A stretch of 64,000 nucleotides of DNA from Sabellastarte sp. h YS-2021. Taxonomy: Eukaryota > Annelida > Polychaeta > Sabellida > Sabellidae. Shown here in pieces: positions 34,675-46,027 of the stretch (position 1 is the first letter of the stretch; each line of letters starts with the position of its first letter). The notes below the pieces were generated by a model. It had not been told where the DNA came from and did not search any database. It saw only the letters and a program-made list of their open reading frames with translations. Position numbers and translations under genes: made by a program. Where the stretch lies: the NCBI GenBank assembly GCA_964017235.1, contig OZ024929.1:111833793-111897792 (forward strand). The letters are read 5' to 3'.

Positions 34675-35378
34675 ATTGAAAATTTTAATTACTTAAATCT
34701 AGCTTTTATAAGCTACAAGCTTACCATGTGGGACTGAATGCTTTACTGGTTGCCGCGAGGCATCACGACCAACGTCTAAGAAAAAAAGACATTTATACTT
34801 GGCCGTAGCCTCAGGTTGTCGTCACACGTGATCTGCCCCTTATGTTACAACTTTTCTCGTTGAGATTTAAATCCATACACCTCGGCTGTAATACAGCGGG
34901 GAGGCAGGGTGGGACTGTCCTCAGTCTCACATGGTAAGCTTGTAGCTTATAAAAGCTACATTTAAGTAATTAAAATTTTCAATTTTATTGCGCTACAATA
35001 GCTTACCATGTGGGACTGAATGCTGAATCCAACCGTCCGGAGGAGGGATTACAGCTGAGACTGGCAGATAAGTCTGTCTTTTTCTTAGAGTTTTGATAAT
35101 AATAGTAGAATGAAAGATCGAAAGTACCAGTCTGAGTCCCGTCTACAGGGCCCCAATCCCGAAGACCGGGCCTGTAGAAGCCAAAAACCTGAATAGAAGT
35201 AGAAGCTAAAAAACTGTCAGGGTGTTTGACGAGAAGGAGATGTGTAAACTAGATACACAGACGGGGTCAGTCCCAAGGACGATCACGGAAGAACCCGAGC
35301 TTAAGGCTCGGGTACTGACTAAAATGACAACCTTAAGGTCCTTAATACAATGTACAACTAGAAATAGGAAGCACTATA
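34675..35378 (-). mobile_element. 3' end fragment of a second DIRS family (right ITR + ICR)
   Basis: Bases 34675-34737 are repeated inverted at 34921-34982 (core TAAGCTTGTAGCTTATAAAA) with a spacer of about 183 bases, directly followed by TTTTATTGCGCTACAATAGC. The same plan, with the identical core CAATTTTATTGCG at the junction, is seen at 7546-7890 in the complete DIRS element. So this is the right ITR and ICR of another DIRS family, plus about 350 bases of leader (to GTACAACTA near 35355, as seen after the YR gene at 8190-8210). The coding part is missing and a family B element abuts it. Confidence 0.65.
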
Positions 35379-38300
35379 CAAGAGGAGAGTGCCCGTGAAC
35401 GGGCACTGTGTCAGCTGACTGAGTGTTTTTGATTTGTGAAGGTAATAATGAGAGGAAAGCATAATTATCAGGGAAAGTGCTGTACAGAAGTACAGTAAAT
35501 GGTAATTGAACAGCATGTTCAAAGAAATTGTGAACCTGATGAAAAGGAGCAAAAAGTTGTGCCCTGCAAATGGTTTTATGAAGAAAGTAACAAGGTAACT
35601 GTTTAAGTGTAAAGAGTAGGTTAAAACATATTTAAAGAAATACTGCAAATGCAGTATCCTCGTACGACCTTGAAGGGGTCCAAGGTCAAATCTGACCACA
35701 CAAAAATATTCCCAGCCCATGATTTCCTATAGGTTGATTTACCATCCCAAACCTGTAGGACCAATAATTAGCGAGTTATAAGCACTTTTAAGTTTGGCTG
35801 TCCTTATTTGACCTTGAAGGAGGGGTCCAAAGGTCAAATCTGACCACACCAAAAGATTCCCAGCCCATGATTTCCTATAGGATGGTTTACCATCCCAAAC
35901 CTCTAGAACCAATAATAAGCGAGTTATAGGCACTTTTAAGTTTCGCTATATTTGTTTGACCGTGAAGAAGGGGTTCAAGGTCAAATCGGACAACATCAAC
36001 AGATTCCCAGCCCATGATTTCCTATATGTCTGTTTACCATCCCAAACCTCTAGGACCAATAATAAGCGAGTTATAAGCACTTTTAAGTTTGGCTATCCTC
36101 GTTTGACCTTGAAGGAGGGGTCAAAGATCAAATCTGACCACACCAAAAGATTCCCAGCCCATGATTTCCTACAGGTTGGTTTACCATCCCAAACCTCTAG
36201 GACCAATAATAAGGGAGATATAAGCTCTTTTCATGACTGACAAAGAAACACCAGTGGCGGCCATCTTGTTTTTCAAAATGAGCCCAAAAATATTCCCAGT
36301 CAAGATTTTATAATGAGGAATTTGAGATCTCTACTTATAATACCCTTTGCTCTAGAGGGCCAACAAAAGTCCTTTTTAAAGTCGAATAAACGACCCTGGT
36401 GGCCATCTTGTTTTTCAAAATGAGGCCAAAAATATTCCCAGACAACATTTTATGGTTATTAATATATTCTGCAAACTTGAGAAGGCTAGCTGTAATATCT
36501 TTTTCATTAGAGCGGTAATGGTTAAATCTCTCTACACACTGCGGCTATCCAGTGGATACAATGATTTACTCAATAGTGAGAACCTGAAAGTAGCTATTGC
36601 TCAGCTATGCCATGACATAGAGGTCTGCAATTTCACTATGATATAACTGACCAAAAATTATGTGAATAACATATTTAAATAAAATACTGTAAATGTAATA
36701 GTTTTCAAGTTACAACTGATTTACTCAACAGTGATAACCTCAAAGTAGCTATTACTCAGCTATGCAATGAGCTACATGTCTGAATTTTTATTATATTATA
36801 GCTGACCCAAAAGTAGGTGAACAACATATTTAAGCAAAATACTGTAAATGCAATAGTTTTCAAGTTACAACTGATTTACTCAATAGTGAGAACCTGAAAA
36901 TAGCTATTGCTCAGCTATGCCATGAGCTATAAGTCTGTAATTTCACTATGTTATAGCTGACCCAAAAGTAGGTGAACAACATATTTTAACAAAATACTCC
37001 AAATGCAATATTTTTCAAGTTACAACTGATTTACTCAACAGTCAGTACCTGAAAATAGCTATTGCTCAGTTGTGCCATGAGCTACAGGTCTGTAATTTCA
37101 CTATGTTATAGCTCACCCAAAAGTAGCTGAATAATGTATTTACACAAATTTCTGTTAATGCAATAGTTTTCAAGTTATAAATGCTTTACTCAACAGTGAT
37201 AACCTCAAAGTAGCTATTACTCAGCTATGCCATGAGCTACAGGTCTGAAATTTTACTATGTTATGGCTAACCCCATAATATGTGAATAACATATTGAAAC
37301 AAAATACTCTAAATGCAATAGCTTTCAAGCTACAACTGATTTACTCAACAGTCAGTACTTAAAAATAGCTATTGCTCAGTTGTGCCATGAGCTACAGGTC
37401 TGTAATTTCACTATGTTATAGCTGACCCAAAAGTAACTGAATAACATATTTACACAAATTTCTGTAAATGCAATAGTTTTCAAGTTATAAGTGATTTACT
37501 CAACAGTGATAACCTCAAAGTAGCTATTACTCAGCTATGCCATGAGCTACACATCTGAAATTTTACTATGTTATAGCTGACCCCAAAATAGGTGAATAAC
37601 ATATTTAAGCAAAATACTGTAAATGCAATAGTTTTCAAGTTACAACTGATTTACTCAACAGTGAGAGCCTCAAAATAGCTATTGCTCAGCTATGCCATGA
37701 GCTATAGGTCTGTAATTTCACTATGTTATAGCTGACCCAAAAGTAGGTGAACAACATATTTTAACATAATACTCCAAATGCAATATTTTTCAAGTTACAA
37801 CTGATTTACTCAACAGTCAGTACCTGAAAATAGCTATTGCTCAGTTGTGCCATCAGCTACAGGTCTGTAATTTCACTATGTTATAGCTGACCCAAAAGTA
37901 GCTGAATAATATATTTACACAAATTTCTGTAAATGCAATAGTTTTCAAGTTATAAGTGATTTACTCAACAGTGATAACCTCAAAGTAGCTATTACTCAGC
38001 TATGCCATGAGCTACAGGTCTGAAATTTTACTATGTTACAGCTGACCCAAAATTAGGTGAACAACATATTTAAATAAAATACTGTAAATGCAATAGTTTT
38101 CAAGTTACAACTGATTTACTCAAGAGTAAGAACCTCAAAATAGCTATTGCTCAGCTATGCCATGAGCTATAAGTCTGTAATTTCACTATGTTATAGCTGA
38201 CCCAAAAGTAGGTGAACAACATATTTTACCAAAATACTCCAAATGCAATATTTTTCAAGTTACAACTGACTTACTCAAAATACAGTACCTGAAAATAGCT

Positions 38301-39292
38301 ATTGCTGAGTTGTGCCATGAGCTATAGGTCTGTAATTTCACTATGTTATAGCTGACCCAAAAGTAGCTGAATAACATATTTTCACAAATTTCTGTAAATG
38401 CAATAGTTTTCAAGTTATAAGTGATTTACTCAACAGTGATAACCTCAAAGTAGCTATTACTCAGCTATGCCACGAGCTACAGATCTGAAATTTTACTATG
38501 TTATAGCTGACCCCAAAATAGGTTAATAACATATTGAAACAAAATACTCTAAATGCAATAGTTTTCAAGTTATAAGTGATTTACTCAACAGTGATAACCT
38601 AAAAGTAGCTATTACTCAGCTATGCCATGAGCTACAGGTCTGAAATTTTACTATGTTATAGCTGACCCAAAAGTAGCTGAATAACATATTTATACGAAAT
38701 TCTCTAAATGCAATAGTTTTCAAGTTAGAAGTGTTTTTACTCAAGATGGTAGTTACTGAAAAGCCCAAAAGTAGCTATTACTCACTTAGCTATTGAAACA
38801 GACACCCAAGTTACTCACCATGTTGTAGCTATGAAAAAAGTAGCTGAATAACATATTTTAACAAAATGCTCTAAATGCAACACTTTTCAAGTTATAAGTG
38901 ATTTAGTGCATGATTTCATGAATTTTAATGCATTAAAAATTATTAAAAAAATTTATTTAAAAAAAAGTAAGACAGATCCAGGTCTCACACTCACACAAGA
39001 GAATCTACCTCTGGCCTAGTACATATATGCAAGATATGAGAGAAATCCCTGCAATAGTCACTGAGAAAATTGTGATAAAGTGTTGAAATTTTCACACTTT
39101 TGGTGGGGGTACCTCCCTTGTAACGTCTCTAGCAAACAGACGAAGAAACAGATTTTCATGCCTTGAACAATTTTTCATCCTCGATAGATAAGGTATCTTT
39201 TTAAAAAAAACAGCATGTCTCTAGGCCTTGTAGTTTTGGAGAAAAGTTGTTCACGCGGACGCCCGCGCCGCAGAGTGACGACATAAAAAAGA
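35379..39292 (-). mobile_element. Family B composite element, copy 3 (B + D)
   Basis: It starts ACAAGAGGAGAGTGCCCGTG with the perfect palindrome GTGCCCGTGAACGGGCAC. The leader is nearly identical to copy 2. Family D occupies 35658-36561, inserted at the same position in a B unit as in copy 2. The B array at 36562-38930 shows a 465 bp trimeric period (equivalent points 37453, 37918, 38383). The tail ends GAGTGACGACATAAAAA. It lacks the extra ~132 bp and 321 bp arrays of copy 2. Confidence 0.72.
35658..36561. repeat. Family D array inserted in a B unit (copy 3)
   Basis: The unit structure and both junctions are the same as in copy 2: the B sequence stops after CTGCAAATGCAGTAT and resumes as TGATTTACTCAATAG. 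The tail carries two AAAAATATTCCCAG modules and ends CTATCCAGTGGATACAA. Confidence 0.75.
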
Positions 39293-39765
39293 GTAATAAA
39301 ATATTGAATAGGCGAATTGCATACAGAAAACACATTATCATGTGTAATGTCCACTCATGAGACTTTGGAAAGCCTTTGGGAGAAAAGCCCTCAAATTTGT
39401 CCCAGGAAAAAACCCTTCACAAAATGAGCCTTGTGGAGAAAACCCCTCAGGAGAAAACCCCTCTTAAATCAGTTTCAGAAAAAAAAACATCATGGCTTCT
39501 TTTAGCATAAACAGATTATTGTTTCTATTATATTTAGGGATTATAAACAACACATGGTGGTGGGGTTCTAAGAGATCAAAGGTATATGTATACTAACAAG
39601 AAGATTTGAAAGGGCCAACTGATTTAGGTTGGATTTTAATAAAATCAATCAAAATGTTGACCCTAAAAGTCTATAAAATATATAATGTTGGTTTTTTGTT
39701 GAAATATATACTTTTAAATATATAAATAAATTTAGATGTAAAGTTTATATTTATTTTATGGGAAG
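39293..39765. other. Intron sequence with short AAAACCC(C)T motifs
   Basis: Around 39380-39470 the motif GAGAAAA(A)CCCCTC recurs loosely. No gene was recognised. Confidence 0.35.
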
Positions 39766-39870
39766 GGGGGCTTTTGTCCTACATAGGGGGGGCTTTGGTC
39801 AGGGGGGCTTTTGCCCTCCCCAGGAAGACCAGGGGGGCCTTTGTCAGGGGGGGGCTTATGTCCTACACTC
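39766..39870. repeat. G-rich short tandem repeats (GGGGGGCTTTTGTC)
   Basis: Five or so imperfect copies of GGGGGGCTTTGTC-like units lie within about 100 bases. On the plus strand there are several G runs of six or more, enough for G-quadruplex potential. Role unknown. Confidence 0.55.
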
Positions 39871-39987
39871 CGGGGGTATAAAATTGGCCTCCCAATATTT
39901 GTGGACAAGGAAAAATGCCCATGTATTGAAATGAAAAGAAAACAGATATTACAAGGCATAACAAACCTCCAATTCCCGAATAAAAGC

Positions 39988-40335
39988 CCATTTGGAAAGA
40001 AGCCCATCACCCAAAAAGCCCATCAGGAAAAAAGCTCATAAGGAAAAAAGTCCATCAGCTGAAGTGATGGGGTGGAAAAACGCCATCAATCTTTTAAAAA
40101 ATTGCTATTCAACACATACTGAATTATTAATGATCAAAATCATACAAAAGAAGACCAAAATAGTTAATGATTTCAAGTGTTTTTAATTGGGACACTAAAC
40201 TGACTTAAAGTTTTAAAGCATTAAAATTTGTGTTAAACAGCAATTTTTTTAAACATTGATGGGCTTTTTTTACACCCCATGACTTTGGCTGATGGGCTTT
40301 GTGGGTGATGGGATTCTTTCCTGAAGGGCTTTTTC
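39988..40335. repeat. Imperfect foldback / inverted repeat rich in AAAGCCCATCA
   Basis: The left arm (about 39988-40120: GAAGCCCATCACCCAAAAAG, GAAGTGATGGGGTGGAAAAA, CCATCAATC, AAAAAATTGCTATTCAACAC) matches the inverted right arm (about 40210-40335). The loop is about 90 bases. It may be a small foldback transposon. No protein is encoded. Confidence 0.55.
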
Positions 40336-40434
40336 CGCACATGTGAAAAAATCCCATCAGGAAAAAAACCCACCAAGTTTCGTTTTCTGCAAACTGCAAG
40401 ACGGGCGACAAAGGAAAGAGATAAAAGTTGAAAT

Positions 40435-42965
40435 TTTTCAATGTGACATATTATACATTTCTATGAACGTGTGGGTCAAAAATTTTGTCAAAAGTGCTCT
40501 ATCTCTTGCGGTTTCTAAGATACAAATATTTTGGGTTTTCCGCCAAAAGTTGCAAAAATTGAAATTTTTTAATTTCACATACAATACTTATCTACTACCC
40601 TGTGGGTCAAAAATTCTGTCGAAAACGCTCTGACGGTTTCTGAGATATTAACATTTTTGGTTTTCCGTAAAAATCCAAGATGGTCTACAAAAGTGGCGAA
40701 AATTGAAATTTTTTAAATTCACATATAATACTCTGTTAATAGCCTGTGGATCAAAAATTCTGTCGAAATCGCTCTATCCGTTACGGTTTCCGAGATATTA
40801 ACCTTTTTTTATTTTCCGCAAAACTCCAAGATGACTGCCAAAAGTGGCGAAAATTGAAATTTTTCAAATTCACATAGAATACTCCTCTACTACCATATGG
40901 GTTAAAAATTCAGTCGAAATCGCTCTATCTCTTACAGTTTCCGAGATATTAACATTTTGGGGTTTTCTGCAAAAATCCAAGATGGCCGCCAAAAGTGGCA
41001 AAATAATTGAAATTTTTCAATTTTGTATAGGATACTTTGCTATCACCCTACGGGTCAAAATTCTGTAAAAATCACTCTATCTCTTGCGGTTTCCGAGATA
41101 TTAACATTTTCAGTTTTCCGCAAAAATCCAAGATGGCCACCAAAAGTGGCGAAATTGAAATTTTTCAATTTCACATAGAATACTCTCTCCATACCCTGTG
41201 GGTCAAAAATTCTGTCGAAATCGCTCTATCTCTTACGGTTTCCGAGATATTAACATTTTTTGTTTTTCCGCAAAAATTCAAGATGGCCGCAAAAGTGGCG
41301 AAAATTGAAATTTTTCAATTGCACATAGAATACTCTACCACTACCATGCGAGTCAAAATTTCTGTGGAAATGGCTCTATCTCTTACAGTTTCCGAGATAT
41401 TAACATTTTTTGTTTTTCCGCAAAAATTCAAGATGGTCGCCAAAAGTGGCGAAAATTGAAATTTTTCAATTGCACATAGAATACTCTACCACTACCATGC
41501 GAGTCAAAATTTCTGTGGAAATGGCTCTATCTCTTACGGTTTCCGAGATATTAACATTTTTTGTTTTTCCGCAAAAATTCAAGATGGCCGCCAAAAGTGG
41601 CGAAAATTGAAATTTTTCAATTTTGTATAGAACACTTTCCTACTACCCTACGGGATCAAAAATTCTGTCCAAATCGCTCTATCTCTTACGGTTTCTGAGA
41701 TATTAAGATTTTTTCGTTTTTCGCAAAAATTCAAGATGGCCGCCAAAAGTGGAGAAAATTGAAATTTTTCAATTTGGATAGAATACTTTGCTACAACCCT
41801 ATTGGTCAAAAATTCTGTCGAAATCGCTCTATCTCTTACGGTTTCTGAGATATTAATATTTTTTGTTTTTCACAAAAATTCAAGATGGCCGGCAAAAGTG
41901 GCGAAAATTGAATTTTTTCAATTTCACATAGAATACTCTGCTACAACCCTACGGGTCAAAAATTCTGTCGAAATCGCTCTATCTCTTATGGTTTCCAAGA
42001 TATTAACATTTTTTGTTTTTCCGCAAAAATTCAAGATGGCCGCCAAAAGTGGCGAAAATTGAAATTTTTCAATTGCACATAGAATACTCTACCACTACCA
42101 TGCGAGTCAAAATTTCTGTCAAAATGGCTCTATCTCTTACGGTTTCCGAGATATTAACATTTTTTCGCTTTTCGCAAAAATTCAAGATGGCTGCCAAAAG
42201 TGGCGAAAATTGAAATTTTTCAACTTTGTATAGAATACTTTCCTACTACCCTACGAGTCAAAAATTCTGTCCAAATCGCTCTATCTCTTACGGTTTCTGA
42301 GATATTAAGATTTTTTCGCTTTTCGCAAAAATTCAAGATGGCCGCCAAAAGTGGCGAAAATTGAAAATTTTCAATTTTGTACAGAATACTCTTCTACTAC
42401 CCTGTGAGTCAAAAATTGTGTCGAAATCGCTCTATCTCTTACGCTTTCCGAGATATTAAGATTCTTTCATTTTTCGCCAAAAATTAAGATGGCCGCCAAA
42501 AGTGGCAAAAATTGAAATTTTTTAAAATTTTGTATAGAACACTTTCCTACTACCCTGTGGGTCAAAAATTCAAAAGTAGTACTGAAAATACACAATGAAG
42601 TACCTAAATGGCTATTACTCATGTACTGACAAAGCTATCAGTCCCAAATGCAATACCAAGCGAGCTATGGACATAACAATCTTGTATTCAAAATTGTAGT
42701 AAAATATCTTTAATTATTTTGGCTTAAATGCACGGAAACCAATGGGTACTGAAAATAGCTGTACTTAAGTATTACTCAGTAAGCAAAAGAGGTACAACAG
42801 CCAAAAGCAATCCCAAGCAAGCTACTGGCCCAATAAGCCTGCATACCAAATTTGGTGACAATAGCTCTAATACTTTTCTTTTAAATGAGCGGAAACCATG
42901 CGTGACGCCGGACATCGGACGGCAGAAAAAGCCGGGGGGTGGACATAATTATAATGATTTAAAGA
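40435..42965. mobile_element. Family C tandem array, ~150-157 bp units
   Basis: About 14 units contain GTGGCGAAAATTGAAATTTT, ATAGAATACTC, GGGTCAAAAATTCTGTCGAA, ATCGCTCTATCTCTTACGG, TTTCCGAGATATTAACATTT and GCAAAAATTCAAGATGGCCG. The array decays after 42560 and the tract ends in a CpG-rich block (GTGACGCCGGACATCGGACG) near 42900-42945, the same end type as other families here. Frames reading FQLHIEYS...FKMAAKSGEN recur because of the repeat and are not genes. Confidence 0.75.
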
Positions 42966-43010
42966 TTAGATAGACCTTACCGGATACACCCTGATGAGGT
43001 AGACATATAC

Positions 43011-43053
43011 CTAGACCCTGGGCTTAGACTCCTGAAGACTTGGTTGCAGCGGA

Positions 43054-43087
<34 letters not shown>

Positions 43088-43889
43088 TCTTTTCTTTCCG
43101 AGGAAGACTGGACTGAGGAGAAGGGTCTAGGACCTGTTGTGCCGCTACTACTGGTCCCAGATACAGGTTGTTGTCATTGTCCGACCAAGGAAGGTCTTTT
43201 AGATAAAAATGAGTAAAAGTGTTGTGAGCTTTCAAGTGACAGGCTTGCATGATCTGGTCCACCGATACCCCACCGTAAAATGCCTTAGAGGCTGCGAAGG
43301 CCCGAATGTCATGCGTAGTTGTGGGACTGCTTGAGGAGTGTTGGAGCTGCAGTGGGATCTCGGTTGAGAGCTGCACTAGGTCCCAAAACCAGGGCATTCC
43401 TGGCCAGCCTGGGGCTATTACTATGATTAGGCAATGGCATTGCCTGATTTTTAGATCACCTTGTGAAGGGGGGCCGTTGGAGGGGAAGCATAGGGAGTGA
43501 GACCCGTCCAGTTTATGTTTAGAGCATCTATGTCCCAGGCCTTGGGGTCTGGGATAGGAGACACGTACAGTGGAAGCTTGTGGTTCAGACGAGTGGTAAA
43601 CAGGTCCACGTGGGGAGTGAACCACTGTTGGCATATCTGTTTGAACACTTGTGGATGAAGTGACCATTCCGTCGACTGGACCTGATTCGACCCGGACAGC
43701 AGGTCGGCCATCACATTCAGGCACCCTCTTATGTGCCTGGCTTTCAATGTTATGTGAAAGTGATGGTACCAGGTCATGATTCTCCACAGGAGTGCGCACA
43801 TCTCCGCTGAGTGTGTTCCTCCTTGTTTGTTTATGTAAGCTACCACAGTTGAGTTGTCCGTCGCAACTAGCACTGTTTGGTCCTGACAC
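43011..43889 (-). pseudogene. DIRS linker domain fused to the recombinase C-terminus by deletion
   Basis: One open frame reads from the linker (LIIVIAPGWPGMPWFWDL) through a short bridge (HSSSSPTTT) into HDIRAFAASKAFYGGVSVDQ and FTHFYLKDLPWSD. That is the HxxR box and the nucleophilic tyrosine of the recombinase. The first ~250 residues of the recombinase, including the first catalytic arginine, are missing compared with the copy at 8235-9261. A 29-base C run (43058-43086) makes a glycine tract near the end of the frame. Confidence 0.7.
43058..43086. repeat. Uninterrupted 29-base poly-C run
   Basis: 3+20+6 consecutive C bases. This is unusual in AT-rich DNA and prone to length error in assembly. 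Confidence 0.85.
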
Positions 43890-45298
43890 TGGTCTTTGAA
43901 GTGTCTCAGGGCCAGAAAGACAGCTTTCAATTCAAGGACGTTTATGTGTAGCCCTTTTTCCTGGGGTGACCACAGACCTCGAGTAGAATTTTGTTCTAAA
44001 TGATCGCCCCACCCTTTGCTTGAGGCGTCTGAAAGAGATGGATACTGTGGTCTTTGGGATGAAGGTCTGAGCCTTTCATCGCGTTTGCAGGATTCTGCCA
44101 CCAATCCAGGTGTGCAGAGATGGCTTCTGTCCAAGGAAGGAGGATGTCCAGTGGTTGAGGAAATTTCCAGTGCTCCTTGATGTCCCTATGGGACCAATTT
44201 CTCCGTTGAGGCTAGCAACCCAATTAGAGACATCAAACATCTTGCAGTCAAAAACATGTTTTGACTTGAGGTATAGAATAAAATCCTGGTTTGAGCCATC
44301 TCTCTTGAGTGGGTTTTACAAGGGCTGAATCCCAGTGGTATTTGTAACCCACGAACGAAAACACCTAAGAGGGATTCAGTTCTGATTTTTCCTGATTGAT
44401 GATCCATCCCAAGGGCTGGGTTAGATCTACCACTGCCTGAGTGTTCACTAGGGCTTTCTCCCGCGACTAAGACCTAATCAGCCAGTGGTCCAGGTATCGG
44501 TGGAGTCTGAGACCTCTGGAGAGGGTCGTGAGCTTCACCTCCTTTACAATCATGGTAAAGACCTGGGGGGCTGTGGACGGTCCGAAAGGTAGGGAGGAGA
44601 ACTGGAACACCTGAGACCTGTGGCAAAATCTTAGGTATTTCCTTGAGTGGGGATGGATGGGGATGTGAAGGTAGGCGTCCGATAGACCTATCGACGATAC
44701 CCATTCCCCTGGAATCAGGGAGTTCTGATGGACTCTAGAGTTTTCATCTTGAACTTTTGTACATGTAGAAAAGTGTTGAACCTGCTTAAGTTTATAACTG
44801 GCCTCCACCTTGGTGAGGCATGGGCACTAGAAACAGGCGATTGTAAAACCCGAGAGAGTTTACATTTTCCACCCTTTCGATAATGTTCTTTGAAAATAGA
44901 GACTGGATGCAATGGGGCAAGGCTTGGTCCTATGGGAGGAACTTGTATTCTGATATTATCAGAGAAAAACTGACCAAGTTGGGCTTTGAGAGGAATGGCA
45001 GTACGTAGCCATTGGTGATAAGGTTTAATATGTTGGATGAACAATTGTTTGTTTGCCAGTCTCTGCTGAAAGAACGGAGGCAACCTCCTACTGGTGGATT
45101 GCTTGAGGCTTTAAAGGAGTCATTGGGAAGAGGGATCCAAGCCCTCTTCCCCTATTGTGGGGTGGAAAAAATGACCCCTTGGAGCCTCTGAAGTTCTGTT
45201 TTCCCCTGTTGGAAGAAAAACGACAGGTTACTGCTGCGTGAGGAATTGCCCCCATAGGGGCGTTTCCTGTAGGAGCCTCTTTTCTTCTGGGGAGCACG

Positions 45299-45525
45299 AA
45301 AGGGCTTATTCTGGTAGAGTCCGAAACCCTGAGAATCTTTCAGGTGCTTTTTTAGGAAGGAAGTCCTTGCCTTCCTTCACCAACTATGATTTAAACAAGG
45401 AAGACGGCCAGAAGGACGCCTTCCGGAGTTCTTAAAGGGCTTATTCTGGTAGGATCCGAAACCCTGAGAACCTTTTGAGGTGCCTTTTTTAATAAGGAAG
45501 TCCTCGTCTTCCTTCACCAACTAAT
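45299..45525. repeat. ~135 bp direct duplication in the DIRS gag region
   Basis: AAAGGGCTTATTCTGGTAG and the next ~90 bases (CCGAAACCCTGAGAA, AGGAAGTCCT, CTTCCTTCACCAACTA) occur at 45299 and again at 45434 with few changes. Confidence 0.7.
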
Positions 45526-45879
45526 TCTTGGTGCCTGGTTTCTCCTAAGTGTGGTTGTAATAGGGTCATTTCGGCTTTGAGCCTAATCAAGCCAGTATTG
45601 CCCATTGAGTATAATTTTCTCTGGAGAATATGGGACAAGGACTACTAAGGCAAGTCAAGGCCCTGTGTTGGATCAGGATGGTCTTATTCCACAGATCCAG
45701 AGACTCACAGGCTTCCTCATAACCACGTTTCGCTACTTTATCAGGGTCGGCACCTCTCCTGATCTGAGACTTGACCTGTTTGAAAAGTGTTTCAGGCTAT
45801 ATTGACACTTCTCCAAAGTGACATGACAGAAACAGGAAGTCTTGGCAAAGGTAGTAGCGAAATTGCAAGTGGAAAAATT

Positions 45880-46027
45880 CTGTCTTGCCTGATATTCCAA
45901 TTCTTTAAGAATGCCACTACCAAATATCAACATCCTACACCTTATATTTTACGAGATATAGCCCAGACAATATTTTAAGGTCAAGGTCACTACAGCAACG
46001 TTAAAGGTCAAATCAAGGTCACACCAT
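45880..46027. repeat. Family A fragment, left of the hAT insertion
   Basis: One A unit (CCACTACCAAATATCAACAT, TTTTACGAGATATAGCCC, CAAGGTCACTACAGCAACG, TCAAATCAAGGTCACACCAT). It continues at 51830 after the hAT element. Confidence 0.75.

Larger units (their letters stand above)
42980..45600 (-). mobile_element. Second DIRS-like element, partial and internally deleted
   Basis: Minus-strand order: basic gag tail (45088-45297), RT start (44715-45083: WRPVINLSRFNTFL), RT core (44467-44808: SSLPFGPSTAPQVF, HRYLDHWL in place of the usual YLDDWL), RNase H and linker (43451-44134: SDASSKGWG, LELKAVFLALRHF, VATDNSTVVAYINKQGG, DLFTTRLNHKLP), then APGWPGMPWFWDL joined directly to the last part of the tyrosine recombinase (43011-43300). 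The inactive D-to-H change and multiple frameshifts show it is dead. No ITRs were found at the edges. It differs clearly from the DIRS copy at 7546-17475. Confidence 0.8.

Noticed and set aside
39756..40010. Pro/Gly-rich minus-strand frame that looks collagen-like (PGLPGEGKSPP)
   Set aside because: It is created by the G-rich short tandem repeats at 39766-39870; no Gly-X-Y periodicity beyond a few residues.
40844..42213. Repeated frames reading FQLHIEYS ... FKMAAKSGEN in the family C array
   Set aside because: By-product of ~150 bp tandem units; no recognisable protein family.
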